Notes: generated from the letters alone by a model not told the origin. A stretch of 64,000 bases of DNA from Angustibacter sp049994355 (GCF_049994355.1 NZ_CP188257.1:1736001-1800000), one strand, 5' to 3'; counted from the stretch's first letter, positions 44,818-54,234 are shown. Program-made: numbers and translations.

Positions 44818-46311
44818 ATGACGAACCGCATCACGCACTGGATCGACGGCAAGCCCTTCGGCGGCACCACCGAGCGCAGCGGGGAGGTCTACGACCCCGC
44901 GACGGGTCAGGTCACCGGTGCCGTGGACCTCGCCGACGATGCCACCGTCGACCTCGCCGTCGCCTGCGCCAGCGTGGCCGCCGAGGCCTGGGGCCAGTCG
45001 TCCCTGGCGGCCCGCAGCAAGGTGCTCTTCCGGTTCCGCACGCTGCTGGACGAGCGCAAGGACGACGTCGCAGCACTGATCACTGCCGAGCACGGCAAGG
45101 TGCTCTCCGACGCGGCCGGCGAGGTGCAGCGTGGGCTCGAGGTCGTCGAGTTCGCCTGCGGCATACCGCACCTGCTCAAGGGCGGCTTCAGCGAGAACGT
45201 GTCGACCAAGGTGGACGTCTACTCGATCCGCCAGTCGCTCGGGGTTGTCGCGGTCATCTCGCCGTTCAACTTCCCGGCGATGGTGCCGCTGTGGTTCGTG
45301 CCGATCGCGATCGCGGCCGGCAACGCGGTGGTGCTCAAGCCGAGCGAGAAGGACCCCTCGGCGTCCGTGCTGCTGGCCGAGCTGCTGGCCGAGGCAGGCT
45401 TGCCTGCCGGTGTCTTCACCGTGCTGCACGGGGACAAGGTCGCGGTCGACCGGCTGCTCGACCATCCCGACGTCGCGGCCGTCTCGTTCGTGGGGTCGAC
45501 GCCGATCGCACGCTACGTCTACGAGAAGGGCACCCAGGCCGGCAAGCGGGTGCAGGCCCTCGGCGGGGCGAAGAACCACATGCTGGTGCTGCCGGACGCC
45601 GACCTCGACCTGGCCGCGGACGCCGCGGTCAACGCGGGCTTCGGCTCGGCCGGGGAGCGCTGCATGGCCATCTCCGCGCTGGTCGTCGTGGACTCCGTGG
45701 CGGACGACCTGGTGGCTCGGATCCGTGACCGGGTCGCGATGCTGCGCACCGGTGACGGACGTCGCGGCTGCGACATGGGGCCGCTGGTCACCGGCCAGCA
45801 CCGGGACAAGGTCGCCTCCTACGTGGCGGCGGGCGCCGAGGCCGGCGCCACCGTCGTGGTCGACGGCCGCGAGGGCGAGTTCGACGGTGCGGCAGAGGGC
45901 TTCTGGCTCGGCCCGACCCTGCTGGACCACGTGACGCCCCAGATGTCGGTGTACACCGACGAGATCTTCGGGCCGGTGCTGTCCGTCGTCCGGGTCGAGT
46001 CGTACGACGAGGGTCTGGCGCTGATCAACGACAACCCGTACGGCAACGGCACGGCGATCTTCACCAACGACGGGGGAGCGGCCCGCCGGTTCCAGAACGA
46101 GGTGCAGGTCGGCATGATCGGGGTCAACGTGCCGATCCCGGTGCCGGTGGCCCAGTACTCGTTCGGCGGGTGGAAGCACTCGCTGTTCGGCGACTCGCAC
46201 GCGTACGGCGAGGACGGCGTGCACTTCTTCACCCGCGGCAAGGTCGTCACCTCGCGCTGGCTAGACCCGAGCCACGGCGGCCTCAACCTGGGCTTCCCGC
46301 AGAACACCTGA
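44818..46311 (+). CDS. mmsA: Methylmalonate-semialdehyde dehydrogenase (CoA-acylating)
   Basis: This ALDH of 497 residues has MmsA features: HWIDGKPFGGTTERSGEVYDPATG, SPFNFPAMVPLWFVPIAIAAGNAVVLKPSEKDPSAS, the GGAKNHMLVLPDA motif in place of LELGGKxP, and the catalytic Cys in GSAGERCMAIS. It makes propionyl- or acetyl-CoA from semialdehydes in valine, beta-alanine or inositol breakdown. Beta-alanine is a product of spermidine-type polyamine catabolism, which could explain its place here. It ends in a strong bidirectional terminator. Confidence 0.92.
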   Translation: MTNRITHWIDGKPFGGTTERSGEVYDPATGQVTGAVDLADDATVDLAVACASVAAEAWGQSSLAARSKVLFRFRTLLDERKDDVAALITAEHGKVLSDAAGEVQRGLEVVEFACGIPHLLKGGFSENVSTKVDVYSIRQSLGVVAVISPFNFPAMVPLWFVPIAIAAGNAVVLKPSEKDPSASVLLAELLAEAGLPAGVFTVLHGDKVAVDRLLDHPDVAAVSFVGSTPIARYVYEKGTQAGKRVQALGGAKNHMLVLPDADLDLAADAAVNAGFGSAGERCMAISALVVVDSVADDLVARIRDRVAMLRTGDGRRGCDMGPLVTGQHRDKVASYVAAGAEAGATVVVDGREGEFDGAAEGFWLGPTLLDHVTPQMSVYTDEIFGPVLSVVRVESYDEGLALINDNPYGNGTAIFTNDGGAARRFQNEVQVGMIGVNVPIPVPVAQYSFGGWKHSLFGDSHAYGEDGVHFFTRGKVVTSRWLDPSHGGLNLGFPQNT

Positions 46312-46334
46312 CCCTTCCCCCGCACTTGTGATGA

Positions 46335-46372
46335 GTTGTCGGGGTCTCAGCCGCACCTGAGACCCCCACAAC
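46335..46372. terminator. Bidirectional terminator between mmsA and VOC gene
   Basis: GGGGTCTCAG (46341-46350) pairs perfectly with CTGAGACCCC (46357-46366) around a CCGCAC loop. After one mismatch GTTGT/ACAAC extends the stem. GTGA/TCAC further out extends it loosely. It sits between convergent genes. Confidence 0.85.
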
Positions 46373-46375
46373 CCG

Positions 46376-46768
46376 TCACGAGTCGGCGGTCTGGGTCGAC
46401 GGGTGGTGGCCGGGCAGCCAGGAGCCGTAGCGCAGCAGGTTGCCGTCAGGGTCGACGTAGGCGCCCTCGCGCAGCCCGTACGGCGTGTCGGACGGCGCGT
46501 GGTGGCGACCCGCGATGCCCGCCGTCGTCCACTCCTGATGCAGTGCGTCCGCGTCCGAGACGTAGAGGTAGACCATCACGGACGAGGTCTTCGGGTCGTG
46601 GAACGTCGACTGCGCGAGGTGGAACGACACGTCGTCCCGATCGGCGAACCCGTACTCGTCCGGGCCCTCGTACGGCGAGGTGCGAAATCCCATGCGGGAG
46701 TAGCGGTCCAGGGCGCCAGACAGGTCACGGACCGGCAGGATCGGCGCCACGCTGTTGAACATCACCAT
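46376..46768 (-). CDS. VOC/bleomycin-resistance-like protein
   Basis: The 130-residue VOC-fold protein has ILPVRDLSGALDRYSRMGF near its start and AYVDPDGNLLRYGSWLPG at its end. The bleomycin-resistance-type layout binds drugs as a dimer, but sequestration is not proven. ATG 46768 is the first Met of the open frame; a second, at 46762, is also possible. It converges with mmsA. Confidence 0.82.
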   Translation of the reverse strand: MVMFNSVAPILPVRDLSGALDRYSRMGFRTSPYEGPDEYGFADRDDVSFHLAQSTFHDPKTSSVMVYLYVSDADALHQEWTTAGIAGRHHAPSDTPYGLREGAYVDPDGNLLRYGSWLPGHHPSTQTADS

Positions 46769-46899
46769 GTCCCGAGCCTAGGCCGCCGACCTGATTCGAC
46801 CAGGTCCCTTCGCGGGTGTGACGAATGTGACGGCAGGTGCGCCGACGACACGGGACCCGGTCGGATCTCGTCGCCGTTCAGACACCTAGGCTGAGTCGC

Positions 46900-47931
46900 A
46901 TGACGCGCTACGGCCAGCAGTATGGACCGGACTTCACCTTCCTCGGGGTCGATCGCTGCGACCTCGACGACCCGGCCAGCTACGCCGACGCGGACGTCGT
47001 GATCCTCGGAGCGCCGTTCGACGGTGGCACCTCGCACCGGCCCGGCACCCGGTTCGGGCCGCAGGCGATCCGGATGACCGACTACCTCGCGCACGATGGT
47101 TCGCGCCCCAGCCTGGCGCTGCGCACGGACGGTCTGGTCGACCTCAAGGTGGTCGACGCGGGCGACGTGGAGATGTACTCCGGTGACATCGAGGTCGCGC
47201 TGCCCGCACTGGAGGCCGCGGTCGAGCGGGTCACCCGCGCCGGAGCGATCCCGGTGGTCCTCGGCGGCGACCACTCGATCGCCTTCCCGGACGCCAAGGG
47301 TGTGGCCAACGTGCTCGGGCACGGCCGCATCTCGATGCTCCACTTCGACGCGCACGCCGACACCGGCGACATCGAGTTCGGCTCGCTGTGGGGGCACGGT
47401 CAGCCGATGCGCCGGCTGATCGAGTCCGGAGCGCTGCGCGGCGACCGGTTCCTGCAGATCGGGCTGCGCGGCTACTGGCCGCCGCCGGCGACGCTGGACT
47501 GGATGGCCGCGCAGTCCATGCGTTCCTACGAGATGACCGAGATCGGCCACCGCGGCCTGGACGTCTGCCTGAGCGAGGCGTTCGAGACCGCTATGGACGA
47601 CTGCGACGGGGTTTTCCTGTCGGTCGACATCGACGTCTGCGACCCCGGCCACGCGCCCGGCACCGGTACTCCCGAGCCAGGCGGACTCAGCGCCCGACAA
47701 CTGTTGGACGCTGTGCGCCGCATTTGCCTCGAGCTGCCCGTGGTCGGCGTCGATGTCGTCGAGGTCAGCCCGCCGTACGACCACGCGGATATCACCGCGG
47801 CGCTGGCCAACCGGGTCGTCCTGGAGTCGCTGAGCGCGATCGCCCGACGCAGGCAGGACGCCCGCGACGGCACGAGCTGGGATCCCTCGCAGCCGTTGCT
47901 GGCGAACCGTCCGTTGCCCGGCGAGCGCTGA
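46900..47931 (+). CDS. speB: Agmatinase (ureohydrolase)
   Basis: The 343-residue arginase-fold enzyme has all Mn ligands: GGDHSIAFP, HFDAHADTGD and SVDIDVCDPGHAPGTGTPEPGG. GAPFDGGTSHRPGTRFGP is typical of agmatinase or guanidinobutyrase. Agmatinase converts agmatine to putrescine and urea, which would feed the polyamine route here. Guanidinobutyrase would make GABA directly and fits equally well. ATG 46900 is the likely start. Confidence 0.88.
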   Translation: MTRYGQQYGPDFTFLGVDRCDLDDPASYADADVVILGAPFDGGTSHRPGTRFGPQAIRMTDYLAHDGSRPSLALRTDGLVDLKVVDAGDVEMYSGDIEVALPALEAAVERVTRAGAIPVVLGGDHSIAFPDAKGVANVLGHGRISMLHFDAHADTGDIEFGSLWGHGQPMRRLIESGALRGDRFLQIGLRGYWPPPATLDWMAAQSMRSYEMTEIGHRGLDVCLSEAFETAMDDCDGVFLSVDIDVCDPGHAPGTGTPEPGGLSARQLLDAVRRICLELPVVGVDVVEVSPPYDHADITAALANRVVLESLSAIARRRQDARDGTSWDPSQPLLANRPLPGER

Positions 47932-48009
47932 CCGAGGACGGCGGTGGTGCCGCAAGCATCGTCACCGCTGCGGTCAAGAACTGACCGCAATTGGCTCTAG
48001 CGTGGAGGC

Positions 48010-48570
48010 ATGACGCAGAACACCGCACCCTCCCAGAACTCCGCCGTCGACACCGCGCAGCGGGCCGAGCTCGTCGAGGCGCTGCGCAAGCACCGCGACC
48101 TGTTCCGGTTCACTGTGCAGGGCCTCACCGACGAGCAGGCCCGGCTCACCCCGACGGTCAGCAGCCTCAGCCTCGGTGGCCTGGTCAAGCACGTGACGGC
48201 GGTCGAGGGCCAGTGGGCCAGCTTCGTGGTCGATGGCCCGGCCCCGGCGCACGTGGACTGGGCGAACGTGGACTGGTCGAACCCGCCGCCGGAGGTGCAG
48301 GCGTACGCCGACGGCTTCCGCATGCTCGAAGGCGAGACCCTCGCCGGGCTGCTCGCCGCCTACGACGAGGTCGCCCGCGCCACCGACGAGCTGGTCGGGA
48401 CTGTCGACCTGGACGCCCGCCAGCCGCTCCCGCAAGCTCCGTGGTTCGAGCCCGGCGCGACCTGGAGCGCGCGCCGCGTGTTCACCCACGTGGTGGCCGA
48501 GACAGCCCAGCACGCCGGCCACGCCGACATCCTGCGCGAGACCATCGACGGGCAGAAGTCGATGGGCTGA
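48010..48570 (+). CDS. DinB-family (DUF664) protein
   Basis: The 186-residue four-helix-bundle protein has LRKHRDLFRFTVQGLTDEQA, LGGLVKHVTAVEGQW and TWSARRVFTHVVAETAQHAGHADILRETIDG, with the spaced His residues of the DinB metal site. Actinobacterial members include thiol-dependent (mycothiol/bacillithiol) transferases. It is 78 bases after speB and converges with the next gene. Confidence 0.85.
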   Translation: MTQNTAPSQNSAVDTAQRAELVEALRKHRDLFRFTVQGLTDEQARLTPTVSSLSLGGLVKHVTAVEGQWASFVVDGPAPAHVDWANVDWSNPPPEVQAYADGFRMLEGETLAGLLAAYDEVARATDELVGTVDLDARQPLPQAPWFEPGATWSARRVFTHVVAETAQHAGHADILRETIDGQKSMG

Positions 48571-48586
48571 ACCGGCCGCTGCCCGT

Positions 48587-49624
48587 TCACCCGCCGAGCA
48601 GCTCCTCGCGGTACGACGGCCAGCGTCCGGCAGCGGTCTCGACGGACTCCGCCGCGAGCACGGCGTGTACGACGGCCCGGGTGGTGCAATCCGCAGCTGC
48701 CGTGAGCAGGTCGTGCAACCCGAACCTCGACGGTTCGGGCCGCCGAGCCGTCGACAACGCGAACGCGGTGTCGCCGTCGAACATCGTGTGCACCGGCGAG
48801 ATCGCGCGCGCCAGCCCGTCGTGCGCGATGCCGGCAACCTTCGCGCATCGGGACTTGGGCAAGGTGGCGTCGGTGGCGATCACGACCAGCGTGGTGGCCA
48901 GCGGCTCGGGCGGCATCATCGCCCGACGCAACGCCTCCACCCGCTCCAGGTGCCGTTGCAGCGCAGCAGGTTCAGGTCGGGCCGGCGGCTCCACCAGCAG
49001 GTGCCGCGCCCCCCACAGCTCGCCCGTTCTCGGGTCCAGCACCGACCCGACCGCGTTGACGACCACCAGGGCAGCGACCGTCGTCCCGTCGTCCAGCAGC
49101 TGGCTGGCCGACCCGACCCCGCCCTTCAGCCCGCCCGCGAGGGCGCCGGTCCCGGCGCCCAGATTTCCCTGCCGCACAGCGGTTTCACCCGCCGCCGTCC
49201 AGGCATCCGTACAGGCCAGGCGACCCGACTCGGGGCCGGGCCGGGCGCGGACGTCGCCACCGCGCCCCAGGTCGAAGATCACCGCCGCCGGAACGATCGG
49301 CACGACACCGGCCGGCCCGACCGGGTAGCCGATCCCGGCGTCCTCCAGGGCGGACATCACGCCGTCCGCCGCGCTCAGGCCGTAGGCGCTGCCGCCGGTC
49401 AGCAGCACGGCGTGCACGCGCTCGTTGCCGTGCAACGGGTTGAGCAGGTCGGTCTCTCGCGTGCCGGGGCCGCCACCGCGGACGTCGACCCCGCCGACGG
49501 CGCCGTCCGGGTCGGTCAGCACGACCGTCGAGCCGGTCAGCCACCCCTCGCCGTGATGCGTGCAGTGCCCGACCCGCACCCCGGGGACGTCGACCAGCGA
49601 GTCGGTGGGCCCGATGGCCGTCAC
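48587..49624 (-). CDS. P1-family N-terminal-nucleophile peptidase (DmpA/NylC-like)
   Basis: The 345-residue protein has family P1 motifs: VPGVRVGHCTHHGEGWLTGSTVVL, VHAVLLTGGSAYGLSAADGVM, GTGALAGGLKGGVGSAS and ATTLVVIATDATL. Enzymes of this group self-cleave ahead of a Ser or Thr nucleophile. The Thr in TTLVVIATDA is the likely one, as in NylC. They hydrolyse peptides, beta-peptides or amide oligomers. GTG 49624 overlaps the permease stop by four bases. Confidence 0.87.
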   Translation of the reverse strand: MTAIGPTDSLVDVPGVRVGHCTHHGEGWLTGSTVVLTDPDGAVGGVDVRGGGPGTRETDLLNPLHGNERVHAVLLTGGSAYGLSAADGVMSALEDAGIGYPVGPAGVVPIVPAAVIFDLGRGGDVRARPGPESGRLACTDAWTAAGETAVRQGNLGAGTGALAGGLKGGVGSASQLLDDGTTVAALVVVNAVGSVLDPRTGELWGARHLLVEPPARPEPAALQRHLERVEALRRAMMPPEPLATTLVVIATDATLPKSRCAKVAGIAHDGLARAISPVHTMFDGDTAFALSTARRPEPSRFGLHDLLTAAADCTTRAVVHAVLAAESVETAAGRWPSYREELLGG

Positions 49625-50352
49625 GACGGCGTGGGGTCGTCGCGGTCGTCCTCCTCGCGGACGGGCAGCCCGACGATCTCGCGGGCGTCCACGGCTCGTT
49701 CGCCGGGCGGGAGGTTGGACAGGTCCGGCGAGATCACGGTCGGCATCTTCCCCGAGTCCGGCAGGCCGACGTGCGGGACCACGCCGGCGCCGGGCGCGAG
49801 CACCAGCTCGGCCTGGCCGCGGGTCAGCGTGCGCCCGGCGAAGTAGTCCGGGCGGATGCGGGCATAGATCTCCATCAGCACGACGCCTAGCACCAGGGAG
49901 CCGACGCCGAGCAGGAAGACGCCGCCGATGCCGAACAGCGTCGTCTCGCCGTAGTCGCTCTGCGAGTAGAGCTTCGCGGCGATGATGAAGGCACCGAGCA
50001 GCATGATCCCGCCGAGCAGCGGCAGCACCCACCCGACGCGCGCGCCGAAGGCCCTGGCCGCCCAGGTGAAGGTGGTCCCGCAGTCCGGCTCGGCCTTGTT
50101 GAGCTCGGCGTAGGCGACGGCGATGAAGTACATCGGGACGAACGCCAGCAGCATGATCGCGGGGGCCTTCACCCCCACGATGCCGCTGCCCGCAGTGGTC
50201 GCCACGACCAAGCCCAGGCTCGCCGCCAGGCTGTACGCCGGTGCCGTGCTGGACATGCCGATCACGACGCTGGAGACCAGGCCGAGTGCGCCGCCCTTGA
50301 GCCCCTTGTTGCCGGACTCAGCGCTGTTCACGCTGATCGTGGCCTCGCTCAT
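49621..50352 (-). pseudogene. APC-family permease with large internal in-frame deletion
   Basis: Residues 1-108 are the start of an APC amino-acid/polyamine permease (GLVSSVVIGMSSTAPAYSLAASLG, AYAELNKAEPDCGTTFTWAARAFG, helices 1-2). From about residue 109 the sequence jumps to the end of such a protein (VLPLLGGIMLLGAFIIAAKLYSQSDYG, then GIGGVFLLGVGSLVLGVVLMEIY, the last two helices plus tail). About 260-280 residues covering helices 3-10 are missing, with the frame kept; the junction is near base 50028. The family is usually about 500 residues; this is 243. It is probably non-functional as a carrier but still translated and coupled to the P1 peptidase gene. Confidence 0.8.
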
Positions 50353-50410
50353 GGCGACCTCCGCTGTTGGGCCCGCCCCGACTGTACGGCGACAGGGCTA
50401 CGGTTCGATC

Positions 50411-51628
50411 ATGCGCATCCTGCTGGTCGGGTCCGGCGGCGTGGGGGACGCCTTCGCCCGCATCGCCGTCCGCCGTACGTTCTTCGAGCTGCTCGTGGTC
50501 GCGGACTACGACCTGGCCCGGGCCGAGCGCACGGTCGCGGCGGTTGCCGACCCGAGGGTGGTCGCTGCCCGCGTCGACGCGTCGTCCGCGTCGTCGGTCA
50601 GTGAGCTGGCTCGGGGCCACGCCGTCACCCACGTGATGAATGCGGTCGACCCGCGGTTCGTGATGCCCGTGTTCGAGGGGGCGTTCGCGGCCGGCGCCGA
50701 CTACCTGGACATGGCGATGAGCCTGTCGCACCCGCACCCCGAGCACCCGCACAGCCAGACCGGCGTGATGCTCGGCGCCGAGCAGTTCGCGGTCGCCGGG
50801 CAGTGGGAGTCGGCCGGTCGGTTGGCGTTGGTGGGTATCGGGGTTGAGCCGGGACTGTCCGACGTGTTCGCCCGCTACGCGCAGGACCACCTGTTCGCCC
50901 AGGTCGACGAGCTCGGCACCCGGGACGGCTCGAACCTCACCGTGGACGGGTACGAGTTCGCGCCCTCCTTCTCGATCTGGACGACGATCGAGGAGTGCCT
51001 GAACCCGCCGGTGATCTGGGAGGCGGGCCGGGGCTGGTTCACCACGGCGCCGTTCAGCGAACCCGAGGTCTTCGACTTCCCGGACGGCATCGGGCCGGTC
51101 GAGTGCGTCAACGTGGAGCACGAGGAGGTGCTGCTGATGCCGCGCTGGCTCGAGGCGAAGCGGGTCACCTTCAAGTACGGCCTCGGCGCGGAGTTCATCG
51201 ACGTGCTGCGCACGCTGCACAAGCTCGGTCTGGACTCCACCGTTCCGGTACGCGCCGGTGGCGTCGAGGTCAGCCCGCGCGACGTGGTGGCCGCCTGCCT
51301 GCCGGACCCGGCGGGGCTCGGCGACCGGATGCACGGCAAGACGTGCGCGGGTCTGTGGGTCACCGGCACCGGCAAGGACGGCAACCCGCGCGAGGTGTAC
51401 CTGTACCACGTGGTCGACAACGACTGGTCGATGGCGCAGTACGGCGCACAGTGCGTGGTGTGGCAGACCGCGGTGAACCCGGTGGTCGCCCTGGAGCTGC
51501 TGGCGGCCGGGACCTGGTCCGGCGCCGGCGTGCTCGGGCCCGAGGCGTTCGACGCGGTGCCGTTCCTGGAGCTGCTGCGGGACGGTTACGGCTCGCCCTG
51601 GGGGATGCGCGAGCAGGTGCCGGGGTAG
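50411..51628 (+). CDS. Saccharopine-dehydrogenase-family oxidoreductase
   Basis: The 405-residue protein has a Rossmann start (RILLVGSGGVGDAFARIAVRR) and the catalytic domain of the Lys9/carboxynorspermidine synthase group (AVDPRFVMPVFEGAFAAGADYLDMAMS, GIGVEPGLSDVFARYAQDHL). Bacterial relatives make saccharopine or carboxy(nor)spermidine. Given the polyamine island, a carboxyspermidine-type role is plausible but not shown; no carboxynorspermidine decarboxylase is visible. ATG 50411 starts the Rossmann strand directly. Confidence 0.82.
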   Translation: MRILLVGSGGVGDAFARIAVRRTFFELLVVADYDLARAERTVAAVADPRVVAARVDASSASSVSELARGHAVTHVMNAVDPRFVMPVFEGAFAAGADYLDMAMSLSHPHPEHPHSQTGVMLGAEQFAVAGQWESAGRLALVGIGVEPGLSDVFARYAQDHLFAQVDELGTRDGSNLTVDGYEFAPSFSIWTTIEECLNPPVIWEAGRGWFTTAPFSEPEVFDFPDGIGPVECVNVEHEEVLLMPRWLEAKRVTFKYGLGAEFIDVLRTLHKLGLDSTVPVRAGGVEVSPRDVVAACLPDPAGLGDRMHGKTCAGLWVTGTGKDGNPREVYLYHVVDNDWSMAQYGAQCVVWQTAVNPVVALELLAAGTWSGAGVLGPEAFDAVPFLELLRDGYGSPWGMREQVPG

Positions 51629-51642
51629 CCCTGGGCGGACGC

Positions 51643-52521
51643 TCAGCTCGGCAGGTCCACCTGGGCCAGCGCGTAGCTGGTCGCGGCGGCCAGCTCGGCC
51701 GTGGTGCGCCACCTGCCCTCTGACTGCACGGCGCAGGTCGCGGCCTTCGGGCCCGCGGCCGGGCAGACCAGGTTGCGGATGTCGGTGTCGTGGCCGCGCA
51801 GGTGGATCGTCAGGGCCAGGCCGGCCTGGCTGCGCGCGGTGATCGGCGCGATCGCGGTCAGCGCGCGCCCGGCCGTGGACGGTGTGGACCGGACCGTGCT
51901 GCCGACCAGCAGGTAGTGCAGGACGACGAGGTTGCTGCCGGCGGGCAGCGCCACCGTGACCGGGGTGACGCCGACCCGGTTCGGCGACCCCACTACCTGC
52001 CCGTTCGCGGTCGCGTTGACGCTCAACGCCTGCGGCCCGTCGAGCTGGGACGGCTTGGCGCCTGGCGGCGTCGCGTTGGACGGGACGGCGAGCACGAGGT
52101 TGCGCGTCTGTGGTGACAGCGTGACCGTCTCGGTGACGTCGGCCGTGCCGTCGCTCTGCACCGTCGCGGACAGCTCGATCCCGTCCGCCGCAACGACTTC
52201 GTCCTCGCCGGTGCTCAACGGCGGCATGAGCCGTTCCGGCAACGGCGGCGGGACGTTGATCGCGTCGGCCGGCCCGGCACGGTTCGCCGTACCCGCCGAC
52301 TGCTGGTCGCCGGTTCCGGTTCTGAGCATCAGCGCGGTCAGCGGTGCGAGCACGAGCAGCAGCACCACGAGGGTCCCGCCAGCCACGAGCAACCGGGCGC
52401 GCCGAGGCTCAGGATTCGGGTACGTCGCGGGTGCGGCGACAAGGACGTCCTGGGGGTCCCTGCGGGCAAGTCGACGGGGCAGCGGTACGTGACCAGCCGC
52501 GCGGTCGATCCAGCCAAACAT
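51643..52521 (-). CDS. Membrane-anchored protein with extracellular beta-rich domain
   Basis: The protein of 292 residues starts at ATG 52521 behind a perfect AGGAGGG site. A cytoplasmic head of about 50 residues leads to one helix (LLVAGGTLVVLLLVLAPLTALML), and the rest is outside. GIELSATVQSDGTADVTETVTLSP faintly resembles the opening of DUF2207 domains. I do not recognise the family. Divergent from a DUF4397 gene and sortase, it may be part of an envelope cluster. Confidence 0.7.
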   Translation of the reverse strand: MFGWIDRAAGHVPLPRRLARRDPQDVLVAAPATYPNPEPRRARLLVAGGTLVVLLLVLAPLTALMLRTGTGDQQSAGTANRAGPADAINVPPPLPERLMPPLSTGEDEVVAADGIELSATVQSDGTADVTETVTLSPQTRNLVLAVPSNATPPGAKPSQLDGPQALSVNATANGQVVGSPNRVGVTPVTVALPAGSNLVVLHYLLVGSTVRSTPSTAGRALTAIAPITARSQAGLALTIHLRGHDTDIRNLVCPAAGPKAATCAVQSEGRWRTTAELAAATSYALAQVDLPS

Positions 52522-52636
52522 GCGCACCCTCCTTACTCTGGGCAACTGTCGCACGCTCGGCAACTGGACGGTACCCTCCAAAACATCGGATCCGCGACGG
52601 AGCGTGATCATCGGGGCCGGCGCCTGCGAGGTGCGT

Positions 52637-53572
52637 GTGAACATGATCGAACACAGCCTGACCAATCGAGCCGGGACGTCAGGACGGCGTCGACGCCGGT
52701 CGGCCCGCGCCGCAACGGTGTTGGCCGTTCTGTGCCCCATCCTGCTGGCTGGCGCCGGCCCGGCGTCCGCCTCGACGGTGGCCCGGGTCTACGTCCTGAA
52801 CGGGCTGCCCGGCACAAACCTTGCGATCGCCGTGGACGGCCACAAGGTCGACTCCTCCGCGCATGCGACGGACGTCGTCGGGCCGCTGGGCGTGACCGCC
52901 GGCAAGCACACGATCACCTTCCTGTCCTCGAACGGGTCGACGCTCGCGCGGGCCACCTTGGACGCGCAGGCCGGAGCCACCAGCGACGTCGTCGTGCATC
53001 GCCAGGTGGGTGCCACCACCACGCCGGAGGTCACGGTGTTCGCCGACGACGTGACGAAGGCGCCCTCCGGGCAGGGCCGGGTCACCGTGGCGCACGTGGC
53101 CGCGATCGGACCGGCCGACATCCGGGTGAACGGCAAGGTCATCTTCGCCAACGTCGCGAACGGCGAGTTCAGCAGCGTCAAGGTGCCGTCCGGCACCTAT
53201 CAGGTGGACGTCGTCCCCACCGGGACGAGCGGGCCGGGAGTCCTAGGCCCGCTGCCCCTGACCGTGAAGGCCGGGACGCTGACCCGGGTGTACGCCATCG
53301 GAGACACCAGCGACAACTCGATGAATGCGATGGCGCACGTGGTCGCGCTAGGGGCCCCGGCGAGCGACCCCAAGATGGTCGAGTCGGGGACCGGTGGGCA
53401 GGCCGCCGCGGCCGGCCTCACCACAGGGCCGGTCGGCTCGCTCGACCAGCGGTCCGGCCCCGGGCCCGAGGTCTGGTGGACTGCGACCGGCTCGGCGTTC
53501 CTTGCCGCTGTCGCGCTGCTGCTTGCTCGGCGACGGATCCGGCTGCCCGCTCGAGCGCGCAGCCGGGAGTGA
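52637..53572 (+). CDS. DUF4397-domain surface protein
   Basis: This exported protein of about 311 residues has a signal peptide (ARAATVLAVLCPILLAGAGPASAS) and a DUF4397 domain (ARVYVLNGLPGTNLAIAVDGHKV; VTVAHVAAIGPADIRVNGKVIFANVANGEF). A C-terminal helix is followed by basic residues (FLAAVALLLARRRIRLPARARSRE), the shape of a sorting signal but with no LPxTG. GTG 52637 with GAGG five bases ahead is used; ATG 52643 is the alternative. It overlaps the sortase gene (GTGA), suggesting it is the sortase's substrate. Confidence 0.83.
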   Translation: MNMIEHSLTNRAGTSGRRRRRSARAATVLAVLCPILLAGAGPASASTVARVYVLNGLPGTNLAIAVDGHKVDSSAHATDVVGPLGVTAGKHTITFLSSNGSTLARATLDAQAGATSDVVVHRQVGATTTPEVTVFADDVTKAPSGQGRVTVAHVAAIGPADIRVNGKVIFANVANGEFSSVKVPSGTYQVDVVPTGTSGPGVLGPLPLTVKAGTLTRVYAIGDTSDNSMNAMAHVVALGAPASDPKMVESGTGGQAAAAGLTTGPVGSLDQRSGPGPEVWWTATGSAFLAAVALLLARRRIRLPARARSRE

Positions 53573-54234
53573 CCCGGCTGCCGATGCCTGCCGCGACCAT
53601 GCCGGCCGCGGCGGTGTGCGTCGGGCTCGTGGTGGCGCTGTCCGGCTGTGCCGCGGCGCCGGGTCCGGCTGCCGCGGCACCCGCCCAGGCTGCGCAGTCC
53701 GGGTCCACAGCCGTTGCGCCGCAACGCGATGGCGCCGCCCGGCAGGGCGTCCCGGCGCCCAGCCAGCTGCGCACGGCGGCGCCGAGCCTGCTGGTTCTGC
53801 CCGGCAACCACCGGATGCGGGTCACCGAGGTGGGGACGGATGCCGACGGTCGGCTGACCGTCCCGGACGACGTGCATGTGGCGGGCTGGTGGTCGTCGGG
53901 AGCCAGGATCGGCGACCCGTTCGGCTCGATGGTGCTGGTCGGGCACATCGACGACGCGCAGCAGGGGATCGGCGAGATGGCGGCACTGCTGACCGCCCGC
54001 CCCGGTGACCGGGTGCGGGTCAGCGGCTCGAGCCTGAGCCAGACCTATCGGGTCACCGACGTGCGCCGCCTGCTGAAGGCGGAGCTGACCACCACCCTGG
54101 TGGGCGGCTCCACCGTGTTCGACCAGCGGGTGCCCGGCCGGCTGGTCCTGGTCACCTGCTCGGGACCGTTCGATCCGGTGTCGCGCCACTACCGGGACAA
54201 CCAGGTGGCGGTCGCGACGCCGGTCGACAGCTGA
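53569..54234 (+). CDS. Class F sortase
   Basis: The 221-residue protein has a hydrophobic start ending in LSGC, possibly a lipobox, then an A/P/Q-rich linker and the sortase barrel. The catalytic triad is visible: His in VLVGHIDDAQQG, Cys in LVLVTCSGPFD and Arg in RHYRDNQVAVATP. Size and motifs fit class F, which is common in actinobacteria and rather permissive in vitro. It is coupled to the DUF4397 gene by a four-base overlap. Confidence 0.88.
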   Translation: MTRLPMPAATMPAAAVCVGLVVALSGCAAAPGPAAAAPAQAAQSGSTAVAPQRDGAARQGVPAPSQLRTAAPSLLVLPGNHRMRVTEVGTDADGRLTVPDDVHVAGWWSSGARIGDPFGSMVLVGHIDDAQQGIGEMAALLTARPGDRVRVSGSSLSQTYRVTDVRRLLKAELTTTLVGGSTVFDQRVPGRLVLVTCSGPFDPVSRHYRDNQVAVATPVDS

